35,683 bases of DNA from Pseudomonas sp. PB101. Its GTDB lineage: Bacteria > Pseudomonadota > Gammaproteobacteria > Pseudomonadales > Pseudomonadaceae. The position numbers and the translations under genes are program-made. Location: NCBI RefSeq assembly GCF_009764265.1, contig NZ_RWIR01000015.1, forward strand, positions 1 through 35,683. Direction: 5' to 3'. The notes under the pieces were generated by a model. That model was not told where the DNA came from. It saw only the letters and a program-made list of their open reading frames with translations, and ran no database searches. This document shows positions 23,270-33,098 of the stretch, one piece after another; positions within the stretch are counted from its first letter, which is position 1, and every line of letters starts with the position of its first letter.

Positions 23270-25018
23270 CTAAGAGACCACCGGCTGACTGTGCGGAAAC
23301 AACAGATCGACAAACCGCTCCGCCGTGGGCTGCGGTTCATGGTTGGCCAGCCCGGCCCGTTCGTTGGCTTCGATAAACACGTAGTCCGGCTGGTCTGCGG
23401 CAGACACCATCAGGTCGAGGCCGACCACCGGAATATCCAGCGCCCGGGCCGCGCGCACGGCGGCATCCGCCAGCGTCGGGTGCAGGATCGCCGTGACGTC
23501 TTCGAGCACGCCGCCGGTGTGCAAATTCGCCGTGCGGCGTACGAACAGATGCTCGCCGGCCGGCAGGATGCTGTTGTAGTCGTACCCGGCGGCCTGCACG
23601 GTGCGCAGTGTTTCACCGTCCAGCGGGATCTTGCTTTCGCCATCCGTGGCCGCTTGTCGGCGCCGGCTCTGGGCTTCGATCAACGCGCCGATGGAGTGCT
23701 GGCCGTCGCCGACCACTTCGGCCGGCCGGCGAATGGCGGCCGCGACCACTTCAAAACCGATTACCAGGATTCGCAGGTCGAGGCCCTGGTGGAAGCTTTC
23801 CAGCAGCACGCGATTGTCGAAGTGGCGGGCGGCTTCAATGGCTTGCTGCACATCCTCGATGGTGCGCAAATCCACCGCCACGCCTTGGCCCTGTTCACCA
23901 TCCAGTGGCTTGACCACCACGCGTTGGTATTCATCGAGGAACGCCAGATTGTCATCGGCATTGCCCGCCAGTTGCTGTGCAGGCAGGTTCAACCCGGCAG
24001 TCTTGAGCACTTTGTGGGTCAGGCTCTTGTCCTGGCACAGGCTCATGCTGATGGCGCTGGTCAGGTCGCTCAGGGATTCGCGGCAGCGTACCCGGCGCCC
24101 GCCATGGCTGAGGGTGAACATCCCGGCGTCGGCGTCATCGACTTGCACATCGATGCCGCGACGGTGTGCTTCCTCGACGATGATCCGTGCGTACGGGTTG
24201 AAGGCGGCTTCCGGGCCGGGTCCGAGAAACAGCGACTGGTTGATGCCGTTCTTGCGCTTGATGGCGAAGGTCGACAGGTTGCGAAAACCGAGCTTGGCGT
24301 AGAGGTTTTTTGCCTGGCGGTTGTCGTGCAGCACCGACAAGTCGAGATAAGCGAGCCCGCGACTCATGAAGTGTTCAATCAAGTGCCGCACCAGCACTTC
24401 ACCGACGCCCGGTCGCGCACAATGCGGGTCGACCGCCAGGCACCAGAGACTGCTGCCGTGCTCCGGATCATTGAAGGCCTTTTGATGATTGAGGCCCATG
24501 ACGCTGCCGATCACCGCGCCGCTGTCATCGTCTTCGGCCAGCCAGTACACCGGGCCACCCAAGTGGCGCGCAGTGAGCAGGGTGGCATCGATCGGCAGCA
24601 TGCCGCGTGCCTGATACAGCTGGTTGATGGCCTGCCAGTCGGCGTCGCTTTGCGCGCGGCGAATGCGAAATCCGCGAAACACCCGGGTCGCCTGGCGGTA
24701 GTCGCTGAACCACAGGCGCAGGGTATCGGACGGGTCGAGGAACAACTGCGTCGGCTCCAGCCCCAGCACTTGCTGGGGCGCGGCGACGTACAGCGCGATG
24801 TCCCGCTCGCCGGGCTGCTCGTTGAGCAACTCCCCGGCGAGGCTCGCGGCATCGGCAAAGGTGTGACCGATCAGCAGGCGGCCCCAGCCGCAATGCACGG
24901 CAATCGGCGCCGCGCCAAGCGCACCGCCATCTTCGGCCAGTCGCGCCTGCAAACGTTCGTAGGAGGGCGTCTGGCCGCGCAACAGGCGTTGGCTGAAAGC
25001 CGTGGCGTGAGGTTTCAT
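23270..25018 (-). CDS. ngg: N-acetylglutaminylglutamine synthetase (GNAT/ATP-grasp fusion)
   Basis: The 582-residue cytoplasmic enzyme has three parts: an N-terminal region, a GNAT acetyltransferase domain (about 100-280; FRIRRAQSDADWQAI, LWCLAVDPHCARPGVGEVLV with the acetyl-CoA loop, NLYAKLGFRN) and a C-terminal ATP-grasp ligase domain (about 310-570; RVVVKPLDGEQGQGVAVDL, RVLLESFHQGLDLRILVIGF, FIEANERAGLANHEP). It acetylates glutamine and joins it to a second glutamine, giving the dipeptide that the neighbouring amidotransferase converts to the amide NAGGN. It starts three bases after the amidotransferase stop, so the two are cotranscribed. NAGGN is an osmoprotectant known from Pseudomonas and Sinorhizobium. 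Confidence 0.9.
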   Translation of the reverse strand: MKPHATAFSQRLLRGQTPSYERLQARLAEDGGALGAAPIAVHCGWGRLLIGHTFADAASLAGELLNEQPGERDIALYVAAPQQVLGLEPTQLFLDPSDTLRLWFSDYRQATRVFRGFRIRRAQSDADWQAINQLYQARGMLPIDATLLTARHLGGPVYWLAEDDDSGAVIGSVMGLNHQKAFNDPEHGSSLWCLAVDPHCARPGVGEVLVRHLIEHFMSRGLAYLDLSVLHDNRQAKNLYAKLGFRNLSTFAIKRKNGINQSLFLGPGPEAAFNPYARIIVEEAHRRGIDVQVDDADAGMFTLSHGGRRVRCRESLSDLTSAISMSLCQDKSLTHKVLKTAGLNLPAQQLAGNADDNLAFLDEYQRVVVKPLDGEQGQGVAVDLRTIEDVQQAIEAARHFDNRVLLESFHQGLDLRILVIGFEVVAAAIRRPAEVVGDGQHSIGALIEAQSRRRQAATDGESKIPLDGETLRTVQAAGYDYNSILPAGEHLFVRRTANLHTGGVLEDVTAILHPTLADAAVRAARALDIPVVGLDLMVSAADQPDYVFIEANERAGLANHEPQPTAERFVDLLFPHSQPVVS

Positions 25019-25021
25019 CGG

Positions 25022-26794
25022 TCAGATTCCTTGTTCGCTGAGCCACAGGTTGAGGGCCGCCAGTTGCCACAGCTTCGAGCCGCGCAACGGCGTCAATTGT
25101 CCCTGTGGATCGGTCAGCAGACGGTCGAGCATCGCCGGGTTGAACAGGCCGCGATCCTGACTTGGGTCGAGCAGCAGTTCGCGCACCCACTCCAGCGTAT
25201 CGCCCTGCAAATGCTTGAGGCCCGGCACCGGGAAATAACCTTTCTTGCGGTCGATCACTTCACTGGGAATCACTTGCCGCGCGGCTTCCTTCAACACCTG
25301 CTTGCCGCCGTCCGACAGTTTGAAACGCCCCGGAATCCGTGCCGACAACTCCACCAGGCGGTAGTCGAGAAACGGCGTGCGCGCTTCCAGGCCCCAGGCC
25401 ATGGTCATGTTGTCGACACGTTTGACCGGGTCATCCACCAGCATCACCGTGCTGTCCAGGCGCAAGGCCTTGTCCACTGCCGCGTCGGCACCGGGTTTTG
25501 CGAAATGGTCTTTGACGAAGTCACCGGCGGCGTCATTCGCGGTCAGCCATTTCGGTTGCACGGTGGCGGCATAGTCGTCGTAGCTGCGGTCGAAAAACGC
25601 TTCGCGGTACGCGGCATACGGATCACTCGCGCCGTCCACCTGCGGGTACCAGTGGTAGCCGGCGAACAGTTCATCGGCGCCCTGGCCGCTCTGGACGACC
25701 TTGCAGTGTTTGGCCACTTCCCGGGACAACAGGTAGAAGGCGATGCAGTCGTGGCTGACCATCGGTTCGCTCATGGCGCGGAACGCGGCGGGCAGTTGTT
25801 CGATGATCTCTTTTTCGTCGATGCGCAGTTGGTGATGCTGCGTGCCGTAGTGCCGGGCAATCAGGTCGGAATACTGGAACTCGTCGCCGCGCTCGCCGCC
25901 CGCGTCCTGGAAGCCGATGGAAAAGGTCGACAGATTGTCCACGCCGACTTCGCGCAACAGGCCCACCAGCAGGCTTGAGTCGACACCGCCAGACAACAGC
26001 ACGCCGACATCCACCGCAGCACGTTGGCGGATGGCGACCGCTTCGCGAGTGCTGTCGAGTACGCGGTCGCGCCAGTCTTCGAGGGTCAGGTTTTTCTCAT
26101 CCTCGTGTGGGCCGTAGGGCAGGGTCCACCAGGTTTTCTGTTCGGTGCGGCCATCGGCGTCGATGCGCATCCAGGTGGCCGGCGGCAGTTTTTCGATACC
26201 CGCCAGCAAGGTGCGCGGTGCCGGGACCACTGCGTGGAAATTCAGGTAGTGATTAAGCGCCACCGGATCGAGGAGCGGGTTGATGTCGCCGCCCTTGAGC
26301 AATGCCGGCAGTGCCGAGGCAAAGCGCAAGCGCTGGCCGGTGCGCGACAGGTACAAGGGCTTCACGCCGAGACGGTCGCGGGCGATGAACAGGCGTTGGG
26401 CATCGCGCTCCCAAACGGCAAAGGCAAACATGCCGTTGAGTTTCGGCAGCAAGGCTTCGCCCCAGGCGTGATAACCCTTGAGCAGCACCTCGGTGTCGCC
26501 ACCGGAATAGAAGGCGTAGCCCAGGCCTTCAAGCTCGGTGCGCAGTTCCGGGAAGTTGTAGATCGCCCCGTTGAAGGCCAGGGACAAGCCCAGTTGCGGG
26601 TCGACCATCGGCTGCGCCGAGCCGTCCGACAGGTCCATGATTTTCAGGCGTCGATGGCCCAGGGCAACCGGCCCCTGGCTATGAAAACCCCAGGCGTCGG
26701 GGCCGCGAGGGGCCAGGTGATGGGTGATTCGTTCAACGGCTGCAAGGTCTGCAGGTTGATGATCAAAACGTAACTCGCCAGCTAATCCGCACAT
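25022..26794 (-). CDS. asnO: N-acetylglutaminylglutamine amidotransferase (AsnB-like)
   Basis: The 590-residue glutamine-dependent amidotransferase has an N-terminal class II glutaminase domain with nucleophile Cys2 (MCGLAGELRF, RGPDAWG, LGHRRL, FNGAIYN). An asparagine-synthetase-type ATP domain follows with the PP-loop SGGVDS (268-273) and later QGADELFAGY. The start at 26794 is required because Cys must follow the initiator Met; an in-frame start 17 codons upstream would bury it. It is first of the trio with ngg and the M42 peptidase and makes the terminal amide of NAGGN. The leader (26795-26931) contains an interrupted hairpin (GGCGGG/CCCGCC with TCAG/CTGA, 26849-26874) but no recognised osmotic promoter. 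Confidence 0.9.
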   Translation of the reverse strand: MCGLAGELRFDHQPADLAAVERITHHLAPRGPDAWGFHSQGPVALGHRRLKIMDLSDGSAQPMVDPQLGLSLAFNGAIYNFPELRTELEGLGYAFYSGGDTEVLLKGYHAWGEALLPKLNGMFAFAVWERDAQRLFIARDRLGVKPLYLSRTGQRLRFASALPALLKGGDINPLLDPVALNHYLNFHAVVPAPRTLLAGIEKLPPATWMRIDADGRTEQKTWWTLPYGPHEDEKNLTLEDWRDRVLDSTREAVAIRQRAAVDVGVLLSGGVDSSLLVGLLREVGVDNLSTFSIGFQDAGGERGDEFQYSDLIARHYGTQHHQLRIDEKEIIEQLPAAFRAMSEPMVSHDCIAFYLLSREVAKHCKVVQSGQGADELFAGYHWYPQVDGASDPYAAYREAFFDRSYDDYAATVQPKWLTANDAAGDFVKDHFAKPGADAAVDKALRLDSTVMLVDDPVKRVDNMTMAWGLEARTPFLDYRLVELSARIPGRFKLSDGGKQVLKEAARQVIPSEVIDRKKGYFPVPGLKHLQGDTLEWVRELLLDPSQDRGLFNPAMLDRLLTDPQGQLTPLRGSKLWQLAALNLWLSEQGI

Positions 26795-26931
26795 AAATTC
26801 CTTACCGGTTTTTCCGTTGGGGAGGGTCGATCGATACCGCGCCAAAACGGCGGGTACTCAGAAACTGACCCGCCTCGGCAAGGGGAGTTTTATATCGATG
26901 AGTTATAAGCGGGCTGTGCGGGCCCAATCGA
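26795..26931 (-). promoter_or_regulatory. Gap between mnmC and the NAGGN operon
   Basis: On the minus strand it follows the mnmC stop and precedes asnO. The interrupted hairpin at 26849-26874 is followed by GTTTTGG only, so it would be a weak terminator or attenuator. No stress-type -35/-10 pair stands out by eye. Confidence 0.3.
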
Positions 26932-28911
26932 CTACTTGCCGCGGATCAGGCGACGCAAGGCAAACCTATTGGGATGGCAGGCTTCGGCCACGCTTCTGGG
27001 CAACGGCAGGGGTTCGTTGTCCAGCCACGCCGCCAGCAGTTCCGCGGATAACGGCGCGGTGATCAGGCCGCGTGAACCGTGGCCGCTGTTGACGTACAAA
27101 CCGTCAAGCCATGGGCATTCGACGTCCGGCACCTGCCGGGCGTCCTTGCCCAGCGCGGCATACACCTGAGTGAACGCCTGGTTGTCGGCTAACGGGCCGA
27201 CGATAGGCAGGTAATCGGGGCTGGTGCAACGAAACGCGGCGCGACCCTGGAGGCTTTCGGGGTCGAGGCGTGCGATGTCCAGGCGCGCGACCAGGTCGTG
27301 GGAAATCTCTTCGAGCATGGCCAGGTTGCCCAGGTGTTCGGCCGTGGTCGGCGTCAGGTCATCGCTCTTGAAGTCGAAACTGGCCCCCAGCGTGTGTTCG
27401 CCCAGACGTGCGGGAGCGACATAACCTTCGGCGCACACGACCGTGCTCAGGGCCTGGCTTTGCGGGGTTTGTGCCAGGCAGGTGATTTGTCCGCGAATGC
27501 GTTTGAGCGGCAACTCGGCACTCTCGGCGAAGCGCTGGACTTCAGCTGCACCGGCGAGCACCACCACGGGGGCGCTGGCCAGCAGTTGCTCGCCGTTCCA
27601 CGCTTGCCACTGATCCTCTACCTTGCGCAGTTCCAGCGCATCGCGGTGGGTGAGCAATTGAATTCGCGGGTGCCCGGCCTGCCACTGGCATAGCGCCGGC
27701 GGGTGGACCCAGCCGCCTTGCGGATAGAACAGGCCACCGTGGGCCAGCCCGATACCGGCCACGGCCTGCGCCTCGGATTGATCGAGCAGGTGCAGCAAGT
27801 CCGCCGGGAACGCCGCCGCCAATTGCGCCTGGCGTTCGACTTCCCTGGCATTGAAGGCCAGTTGCAATACGCCGCAGTCGTCCCAGTCACGGCCCCGCTG
27901 CAAGTGTTCGAGCAGTCGCCGGGTGTAGCCGAATCCGCTGACGATCATTTGCGACAGCGCCGTGCCATGCGCCGATAGCTTCAGGTAGAGCACGCCCTGC
28001 GGGTTGCCCGAAGCTTCCCGGGCGATGTCGTCGTGACGCTCCAGCAACGTCACTTGCCAGCCCCGTTCGGCAAGGCTGGCGGCGCTGGCACAACCGGCCA
28101 GGCCGGCACCGATCACCAATGCCCGGCGTTCGCCGGTCAGGGGCGCCGGGCGGGCAAACCACGGCTTCTCGGCGAGCGGAGCAGGGGTTTGCTCGGGCCA
28201 GCCGAGGAACTCACCGCGCAGGATTTCCCATTTATGGCCGATGCCGGGGGTGCGTTTCATCTTGAAGCCGGCAGCGTTGAGCAGGCGTCGCACCCAACCG
28301 GTGCTGGTAAAGGTGCTGATGGACGCACCGGGAGCGGCCAGGCGAGCCAGTTCGGCAAACAGTTCGGCGGTCCACATGTCAGGGTTTTTCGCCGGAGCGA
28401 AACCGTCGAGGAACCAGGCGTCGATCCGGGCGTCGAGTTGCGGCAGTTGTTCCAGTGCATCGCCAATCAAGAGGGTCAGGGTCACACGGCCGTTGTCCAG
28501 CGTCAGGCGCTGGAAACCCTGATGAATCGCCACGTACTGCTCAAGCAGTTGATCGGCAAACACCTTGAGTTCCGACCACAGCCCCAGGGCACGCTGCAGA
28601 TCGGCCGGGCTCAACGGGTACTTTTCGACGCTGACAAAATGCAGCCGTGCTCCCGCCGCCGCGTGTTGCTCGAACACCTGCCAGGCACACAGGAAATTCA
28701 GCCCGGTGCCAAACCCCGTTTCGCCGATGACCAGCCGCCCGCCCTCGGGCAAGGCGGCAAAGCGTTCGGCCAGACGGTTTTGTTCGATGAACACATAGCG
28801 GGTTTCGTCCAGCCCCGACTTGTCGGAGAAATACACATCGTCGAACACTCGCGAATACGGACGACCTTGGTCATCCCAGTCGAGCTGGGCGTGGGGCAAT
28901 ACAGGTTTCAT
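26932..28911 (-). CDS. mnmC: Bifunctional tRNA wobble-uridine modification enzyme MnmC
   Basis: Completes mnm5s2U at tRNA position 34. The C-terminal FAD oxidase domain removes the carboxymethyl group and the N-terminal domain methylates the amine with SAM. In 659 residues, the N-terminal methyltransferase (1 to about 235) shows LVIGETGFGTGLNFLCAWQV and WFLDGFAPAKNPDMW. The DadA-like FAD domain (about 260-640) opens with ALVIGAGLAGCASAASLAER and contains IVGPLADN and NSGHGSRGLITAPLSAE. Both domains are full length. It is transcribed on the minus strand away from the phosphotransferase gene; the 152-bp gap (28912-29063) holds both promoters without clear motifs. Confidence 0.95.
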   Translation of the reverse strand: MKPVLPHAQLDWDDQGRPYSRVFDDVYFSDKSGLDETRYVFIEQNRLAERFAALPEGGRLVIGETGFGTGLNFLCAWQVFEQHAAAGARLHFVSVEKYPLSPADLQRALGLWSELKVFADQLLEQYVAIHQGFQRLTLDNGRVTLTLLIGDALEQLPQLDARIDAWFLDGFAPAKNPDMWTAELFAELARLAAPGASISTFTSTGWVRRLLNAAGFKMKRTPGIGHKWEILRGEFLGWPEQTPAPLAEKPWFARPAPLTGERRALVIGAGLAGCASAASLAERGWQVTLLERHDDIAREASGNPQGVLYLKLSAHGTALSQMIVSGFGYTRRLLEHLQRGRDWDDCGVLQLAFNAREVERQAQLAAAFPADLLHLLDQSEAQAVAGIGLAHGGLFYPQGGWVHPPALCQWQAGHPRIQLLTHRDALELRKVEDQWQAWNGEQLLASAPVVVLAGAAEVQRFAESAELPLKRIRGQITCLAQTPQSQALSTVVCAEGYVAPARLGEHTLGASFDFKSDDLTPTTAEHLGNLAMLEEISHDLVARLDIARLDPESLQGRAAFRCTSPDYLPIVGPLADNQAFTQVYAALGKDARQVPDVECPWLDGLYVNSGHGSRGLITAPLSAELLAAWLDNEPLPLPRSVAEACHPNRFALRRLIRGK

Positions 28912-29063
28912 GGCAGGCTCGGCAACGGCAAGGGCGCCATTCTAGCCGATCGCGGGTGTGGCGCTTGATCTGTGGCAAGGCATGCATGGGGCTGGATGGG
29001 AAAATCTCCGCTGGCCTTCAGTTCGATCCGCTAGTCTTGCTCACATCTGTAAGGGAGCCGCTC

Positions 29064-30587
29064 ATGTTTGAATCTGCCGAAATCGATCACGCCATCGACA
29101 AAGAGACCTACGACGCCGAAGAGCCGGCCTTGCGTGAAGCCTTGCTCGAAGCGCAATTCGAATTGCAGCAGCAACGCCGCTTTCCGGTGATCATCCTGAT
29201 CAACGGCATCGAAGGTGCGGGCAAGGGCGAGACGATCAAGTTGCTCAACGAGTGGATGGACCCGCGCTTGATCGAGGTGCGCACGTTCGATCAGCAAACC
29301 GACGAAGAACTGGCGCGTCCACCGGCCTGGCGTTACTGGCGGATGCTGCCGGCCAAGGGCCGCATGGGGATTTTCTTCGGTAACTGGTACAGCCAGATGC
29401 TGCAGGGACGGGTCCATGGCGAGTTCAAGGACCCGCGACTCGACCAGGCGATCAACTCCGCCGAACGCCTGGAAAAGATGCTGTGCGATGAAGGTGCGCT
29501 GATCTTCAAGTTCTGGTTTCACCTCTCCAAAAAGCAAATGAAGGCACGGCTCAAGGCGCTGGCCGACGATCCGCTGCACAGCTGGCGCATCAGCCCGCTG
29601 GACTGGCAGCAATCGCAAACCTACGACAGGTTCGTGAAGTATGGCGAGCGGGTGCTGCGTCGCACCAGCCGCGACTATGCACCCTGGCATGTGATTGCAG
29701 GGGCGGATGCACATTATCGCAGCCTGGCCGTGGGGCGGATTCTGCTTGAGGGCCTGCATGGCGCACTGCAGCGGCCGACGATCCATCCGGAAAAGGTCAG
29801 CGCGGCCCCCGTGTTCCCCAGTGTCGATCAAGTGAACCTGCTCGACAGCCTGGACCTGAGCCTGCACCTGGACAAGGAGGATTACGAAGAACAACTGATC
29901 ACCGAGCAGGCGCGGTTTTCCGGATTGATGCGTGACAAACGCATGCGTCGCCATGCGCTGGTGGCGGTCTTCGAGGGTAACGACGCAGCCGGCAAGGGTG
30001 GGGCGATCCGCCGGGTAGCGGCAGCGCTCGATCCGCGCCAGTACAGCATCGTGCCGATTGCCGCACCCACCGAAGAGGAGCGGGCGCAACCGTATCTGTG
30101 GCGCTTCTGGCGCCACCTGCCGGCCCGGGGCAAGTTCACGGTGTTCGACCGCTCCTGGTATGGCCGGGTGTTGGTGGAGCGCATCGAAGGTTTTTGCAGC
30201 CCGGCGGACTGGCTGCGCGCCTACAGCGAGATCAACGATTTCGAGGAACAACTGACCGATGCCAGCGTGGTGGTGGTCAAGTTCTGGCTGTCGATCGACA
30301 AGCAGACGCAACTGGAGCGCTTCGAGGCGCGCGAAAAGATCCCCTTCAAACGCTTCAAGATCACCGAGGACGACTGGCGCAACCGTGAAAAGTGGGATGC
30401 CTACCGCGCGGCGGTCGGCGACATGGTCGACCGTACCAGCACCGAGATTGCGCCATGGACCCTGGTGGAGGCCAACGACAAGCGCTGGGCGCGGGTCAAG
30501 GTCTTGCGCACCATCAACCGGGCACTGGAAGAGGCGTTCGAAAAGTCCGATCGGCGTGAGCACAAGAAGCACAGGCAAAAGGATTGA
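29064..30587 (+). CDS. pap: Polyphosphate:AMP phosphotransferase (two-domain PPK2)
   Basis: Uses polyphosphate to phosphorylate AMP to ADP, feeding adenylate recovery in the cytoplasm. The 507-residue protein is a tandem duplication of the PPK2 fold. The first copy (about 10-250) has Walker A GIEGAGKGET (48-57). The second (about 275-495) has GNDAAGKGGA (near 305), the lid region FDRSWYGRVLVERIEGF and RWARVKVL. Two-domain (class II) PPK2 enzymes favour AMP. AAGGGAG before ATG 29064 sets the start; a GTG 36 codons upstream is not supported. It is divergent from mnmC and followed by a thiolase gene. Confidence 0.92.
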   Translation: MFESAEIDHAIDKETYDAEEPALREALLEAQFELQQQRRFPVIILINGIEGAGKGETIKLLNEWMDPRLIEVRTFDQQTDEELARPPAWRYWRMLPAKGRMGIFFGNWYSQMLQGRVHGEFKDPRLDQAINSAERLEKMLCDEGALIFKFWFHLSKKQMKARLKALADDPLHSWRISPLDWQQSQTYDRFVKYGERVLRRTSRDYAPWHVIAGADAHYRSLAVGRILLEGLHGALQRPTIHPEKVSAAPVFPSVDQVNLLDSLDLSLHLDKEDYEEQLITEQARFSGLMRDKRMRRHALVAVFEGNDAAGKGGAIRRVAAALDPRQYSIVPIAAPTEEERAQPYLWRFWRHLPARGKFTVFDRSWYGRVLVERIEGFCSPADWLRAYSEINDFEEQLTDASVVVVKFWLSIDKQTQLERFEAREKIPFKRFKITEDDWRNREKWDAYRAAVGDMVDRTSTEIAPWTLVEANDKRWARVKVLRTINRALEEAFEKSDRREHKKHRQKD

Positions 30588-30689
30588 AGCGATGGCTGCG
30601 CATACGCGAGGTGAATGATCGTCGCGGTCGGTGAAGGGCTGGACTTATGCTCGGTCCACTCTCAACCGATAACAACAATGAGGTATGCC

Positions 30690-31874
30690 ATGCGTGAAGT
30701 GGTGATCGTCGACAGCGTGCGGACCGGCCTGGCCAAATCCTTTCGCGGCAAATTCAACATGACCCGCCCGGACGACATGGCGGCACACTGTGTCGATGCG
30801 CTGTTGGCGCGCACCGGCATCGATCCGGCGAGCGTCGAGGACTGCATCGTGGGCGCCGGCTCCAATGAAGGCGCCCAGGGTTTCAATATCGGGCGCAACG
30901 TCGCGGTGCTCTCGCGTTTGGGCATCGGCACGGCCGGCATGACCCTCAACCGCTTCTGTTCCTCGGGCTTGCAGGCGATCGCCATTGCCGCCAACCAGAT
31001 CGCGTCGGGTTGCAGCGACATCATCGTCGCCGGTGGCGTCGAGTCCATCAGCCTGACCATGAAGAGCGTCAACACCGACAACCTGATCAATCCGCTGCTC
31101 AAGGAGCAGGTGCCGGGCATCTACTTCCCGATGGGCCAGACGGCTGAAATCGTCGCGCGTCGCTACGGCGTCAGCCGCGAAGAACAGGACCTGTATGCGC
31201 TGCAAAGCCAATTGCGTACAGCAGAGGCTCAGGCCGCCGGCCTGTTCGCCGATGAGATCGTGCCGATGGCGGTGAAGTACCGCGTCGAAGACAAGGCGAG
31301 CGGTCAGGTGCAGATTCTCGACGGCATCGTCGACCGCGACGACTGCAACCGCCCCGACACCACCCTGCAAAGCCTGGCCGGCTTGAAACCGGTGTTCGCC
31401 GAAGATGGCTCGGTCACGGCCGGCAACTCTTCGCAACTCTCGGACGGCGCGTCGATGACCCTGGTGATGAGCCTGGAAAAGGCACTGGAACTGGGGCTCA
31501 AGCCGAAAGCGTTCTTCCGCGGGTTTACCGTGGCCGGTTGCGAGCCGGACGAAATGGGCATCGGCCCGGTGTTTTCGGTGCCGAAGCTGCTCAAGGCCAA
31601 GGGCCTGCAAGTTGCCGATATCGATTTGTGGGAACTCAACGAAGCATTTGCCTCGCAGTGCCTGTATGCGCGTAATCGCCTTGAAATCGATAACGACAAG
31701 TACAACGTCAACGGCGGCTCGATTTCCATCGGCCACCCGTTCGGCATGACCGGCTCGCGCCAGGTCGGGCATCTGGTGCGTGAGTTGCAGCGACGCAATC
31801 TGCGTTACGGCATTGTCACCATGTGCGTGGGTGGCGGGATGGGGGCTACGGGATTGTTTGAGGCGGTGCGTTAA
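30690..31874 (+). CDS. Acetyl-CoA C-acyltransferase (thiolase family)
   Basis: A 394-residue thiolase for fatty-acid degradation or acetoacetyl-CoA chemistry. Catalytic residues are Cys90 (NRFCSSGLQA), His349 (SISIGHPFGMTGSRQ) and Cys379 (MCVGGGMGATG). The N-terminal MREVVIVDSVRTGLAKSFRG and the GGVESIS motif are standard. ATG 30690 is preferred over ATG 30678 because GAGG lies six bases before it. It follows the phosphotransferase gene by 102 bp on the same strand, but no partner beta-oxidation gene is adjacent. Chain-length specificity is not readable. Confidence 0.93.
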   Translation: MREVVIVDSVRTGLAKSFRGKFNMTRPDDMAAHCVDALLARTGIDPASVEDCIVGAGSNEGAQGFNIGRNVAVLSRLGIGTAGMTLNRFCSSGLQAIAIAANQIASGCSDIIVAGGVESISLTMKSVNTDNLINPLLKEQVPGIYFPMGQTAEIVARRYGVSREEQDLYALQSQLRTAEAQAAGLFADEIVPMAVKYRVEDKASGQVQILDGIVDRDDCNRPDTTLQSLAGLKPVFAEDGSVTAGNSSQLSDGASMTLVMSLEKALELGLKPKAFFRGFTVAGCEPDEMGIGPVFSVPKLLKAKGLQVADIDLWELNEAFASQCLYARNRLEIDNDKYNVNGGSISIGHPFGMTGSRQVGHLVRELQRRNLRYGIVTMCVGGGMGATGLFEAVR

Positions 31875-31904
31875 GCCTCGATGTTTCTCGTTGTCAGTTA
31901 GATA

Positions 31905-31998
31905 GCCATCGCGAGCAAGCTCGCTCCCACAGTGTTCAGCGGCGATCATGAGTCTTGTGTACGCCACAAAACCTGTGGGAGCGGGCTTGCCCGCGATG
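31905..31998. repeat. REP inverted pair after the thiolase gene
   Basis: The left arm at 31905-31932 is the GCGAGC type on the minus strand. The right arm at 31973-31998 is the GCGGGC type on the plus strand. The spacer is 40 nt. Confidence 0.87.
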
Positions 31999-32125
31999 CA
32001 GGCGCCGCGGTCTTTCAGTTTACGACCCGCACAGTTTCATCCGCGGCCAGTCCCAAACTGTGCCTGTGTACACCACCGCTCCCAGCCTAGAATGACGGCT
32101 CCTGTCAGTTGGCGTTGGGGTTCAC

Positions 32126-33085
32126 ATGCACATTTCATCGGGTCGCTGGGTTTACGGTCTGTTCCTGGCCTTGCTGACCGCGTTGCTGTGGGGAATCCTG
32201 CCGATCAAGCTCAAACAGGTATTGCTGGTGATGGACCCGGTGACGGTGACCTGGTTTCGCCTGATGGTCTCTGGCAGCTGTCTGTTCATCTATCTGGCAG
32301 CGACCAAGCGCCTGCCCAGCCGCAAAGTGCTCGGGCCTCGCGGAGGCTGGCTGGTGCTGATGGCCGTGCTCGGCCTGGTCGGTAACTACGTGTTGTACTT
32401 GATGGGCCTGAACCTGCTCAGCCCCGGCACGGCGCAGTTGGTGGTGCAGATGGGACCGATCATGCTCCTGATCGCCAGCCTGTTTGTGTTCAAGGAACGA
32501 TTCAGCCTGGGGCAGGGCATTGGCCTGTTGGTGCTGCTGATCGGCTTTGCACTGTTTTTCAACCAGCGCTTGAGTGAGTTGCTCACGTCGTTGACCGATT
32601 ACACCGCCGGTGTGTTGCTGGTGCTGCTGGCGTCCACGGTCTGGACCTTCTATGCCTTGGGGCAGAAGCAATTGCTGACGGTGTGGAACTCGCTGCAGGT
32701 GATGATGGTGATCTACCTGTTTTGCGCCGCGCTGCTGACGCCGTGGGTGCATCCGCTCGAAGCGCTGCAATTGAATCCGTTGCAGGGCTGGTTGCTGCTG
32801 GCGTGCTGCCTCAACACCCTGATTGCCTATGGCGCGTTTGCCGAGGCCCTGGCCCATTGGGAAGCTTCCCGGGTCAGCGCGACACTGGCCATCACACCGC
32901 TGGTGACCTTTGCGGCGGTCGCCATGGCGGCATGGCTGTGGCCTGACTATGTACATGCCGAGACGATCAATGGCCTGGGTTATGGCGGTGCGGTGCTGGT
33001 GGTGCTGGGGTCGGCGCTGGTGGCGTTGGGGCCGTCGTTGATTGCCGGGTTGAAGGCTCGCAAAGTAAGGATGGCGGCCAGTTAG
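32126..33085 (+). CDS. EamA/DMT-family transporter
   Basis: The 319-residue protein has ten predicted membrane helices in two EamA repeats (about 8-140 and 155-300). It begins WVYGLFLALLTALLWGILPI and contains YLMGLNLLSPGTAQLVVQMG, GIGLLVLLIGFALFFNQRL, a central repeat start TVWTFYALGQKQLL, and NTLIAYGAFAEALAHWEASR. Most relatives export amino acids or metabolites. The 251-bp upstream gap contains a REP pair (31905-31998) and a short stretch for the promoter. The substrate is unknown. Confidence 0.9.
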   Translation: MHISSGRWVYGLFLALLTALLWGILPIKLKQVLLVMDPVTVTWFRLMVSGSCLFIYLAATKRLPSRKVLGPRGGWLVLMAVLGLVGNYVLYLMGLNLLSPGTAQLVVQMGPIMLLIASLFVFKERFSLGQGIGLLVLLIGFALFFNQRLSELLTSLTDYTAGVLLVLLASTVWTFYALGQKQLLTVWNSLQVMMVIYLFCAALLTPWVHPLEALQLNPLQGWLLLACCLNTLIAYGAFAEALAHWEASRVSATLAITPLVTFAAVAMAAWLWPDYVHAETINGLGYGGAVLVVLGSALVALGPSLIAGLKARKVRMAAS

Positions 33086-33098
33086 ACCGTGTCATCGT

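Noticed and set aside
23291..25978. An 895-codon open frame on the plus strand across ngg and asnO
   Set aside because: It is a shadow of two well-supported minus-strand genes; no domain is recognisable and the composition is His/Arg/Gln rich.
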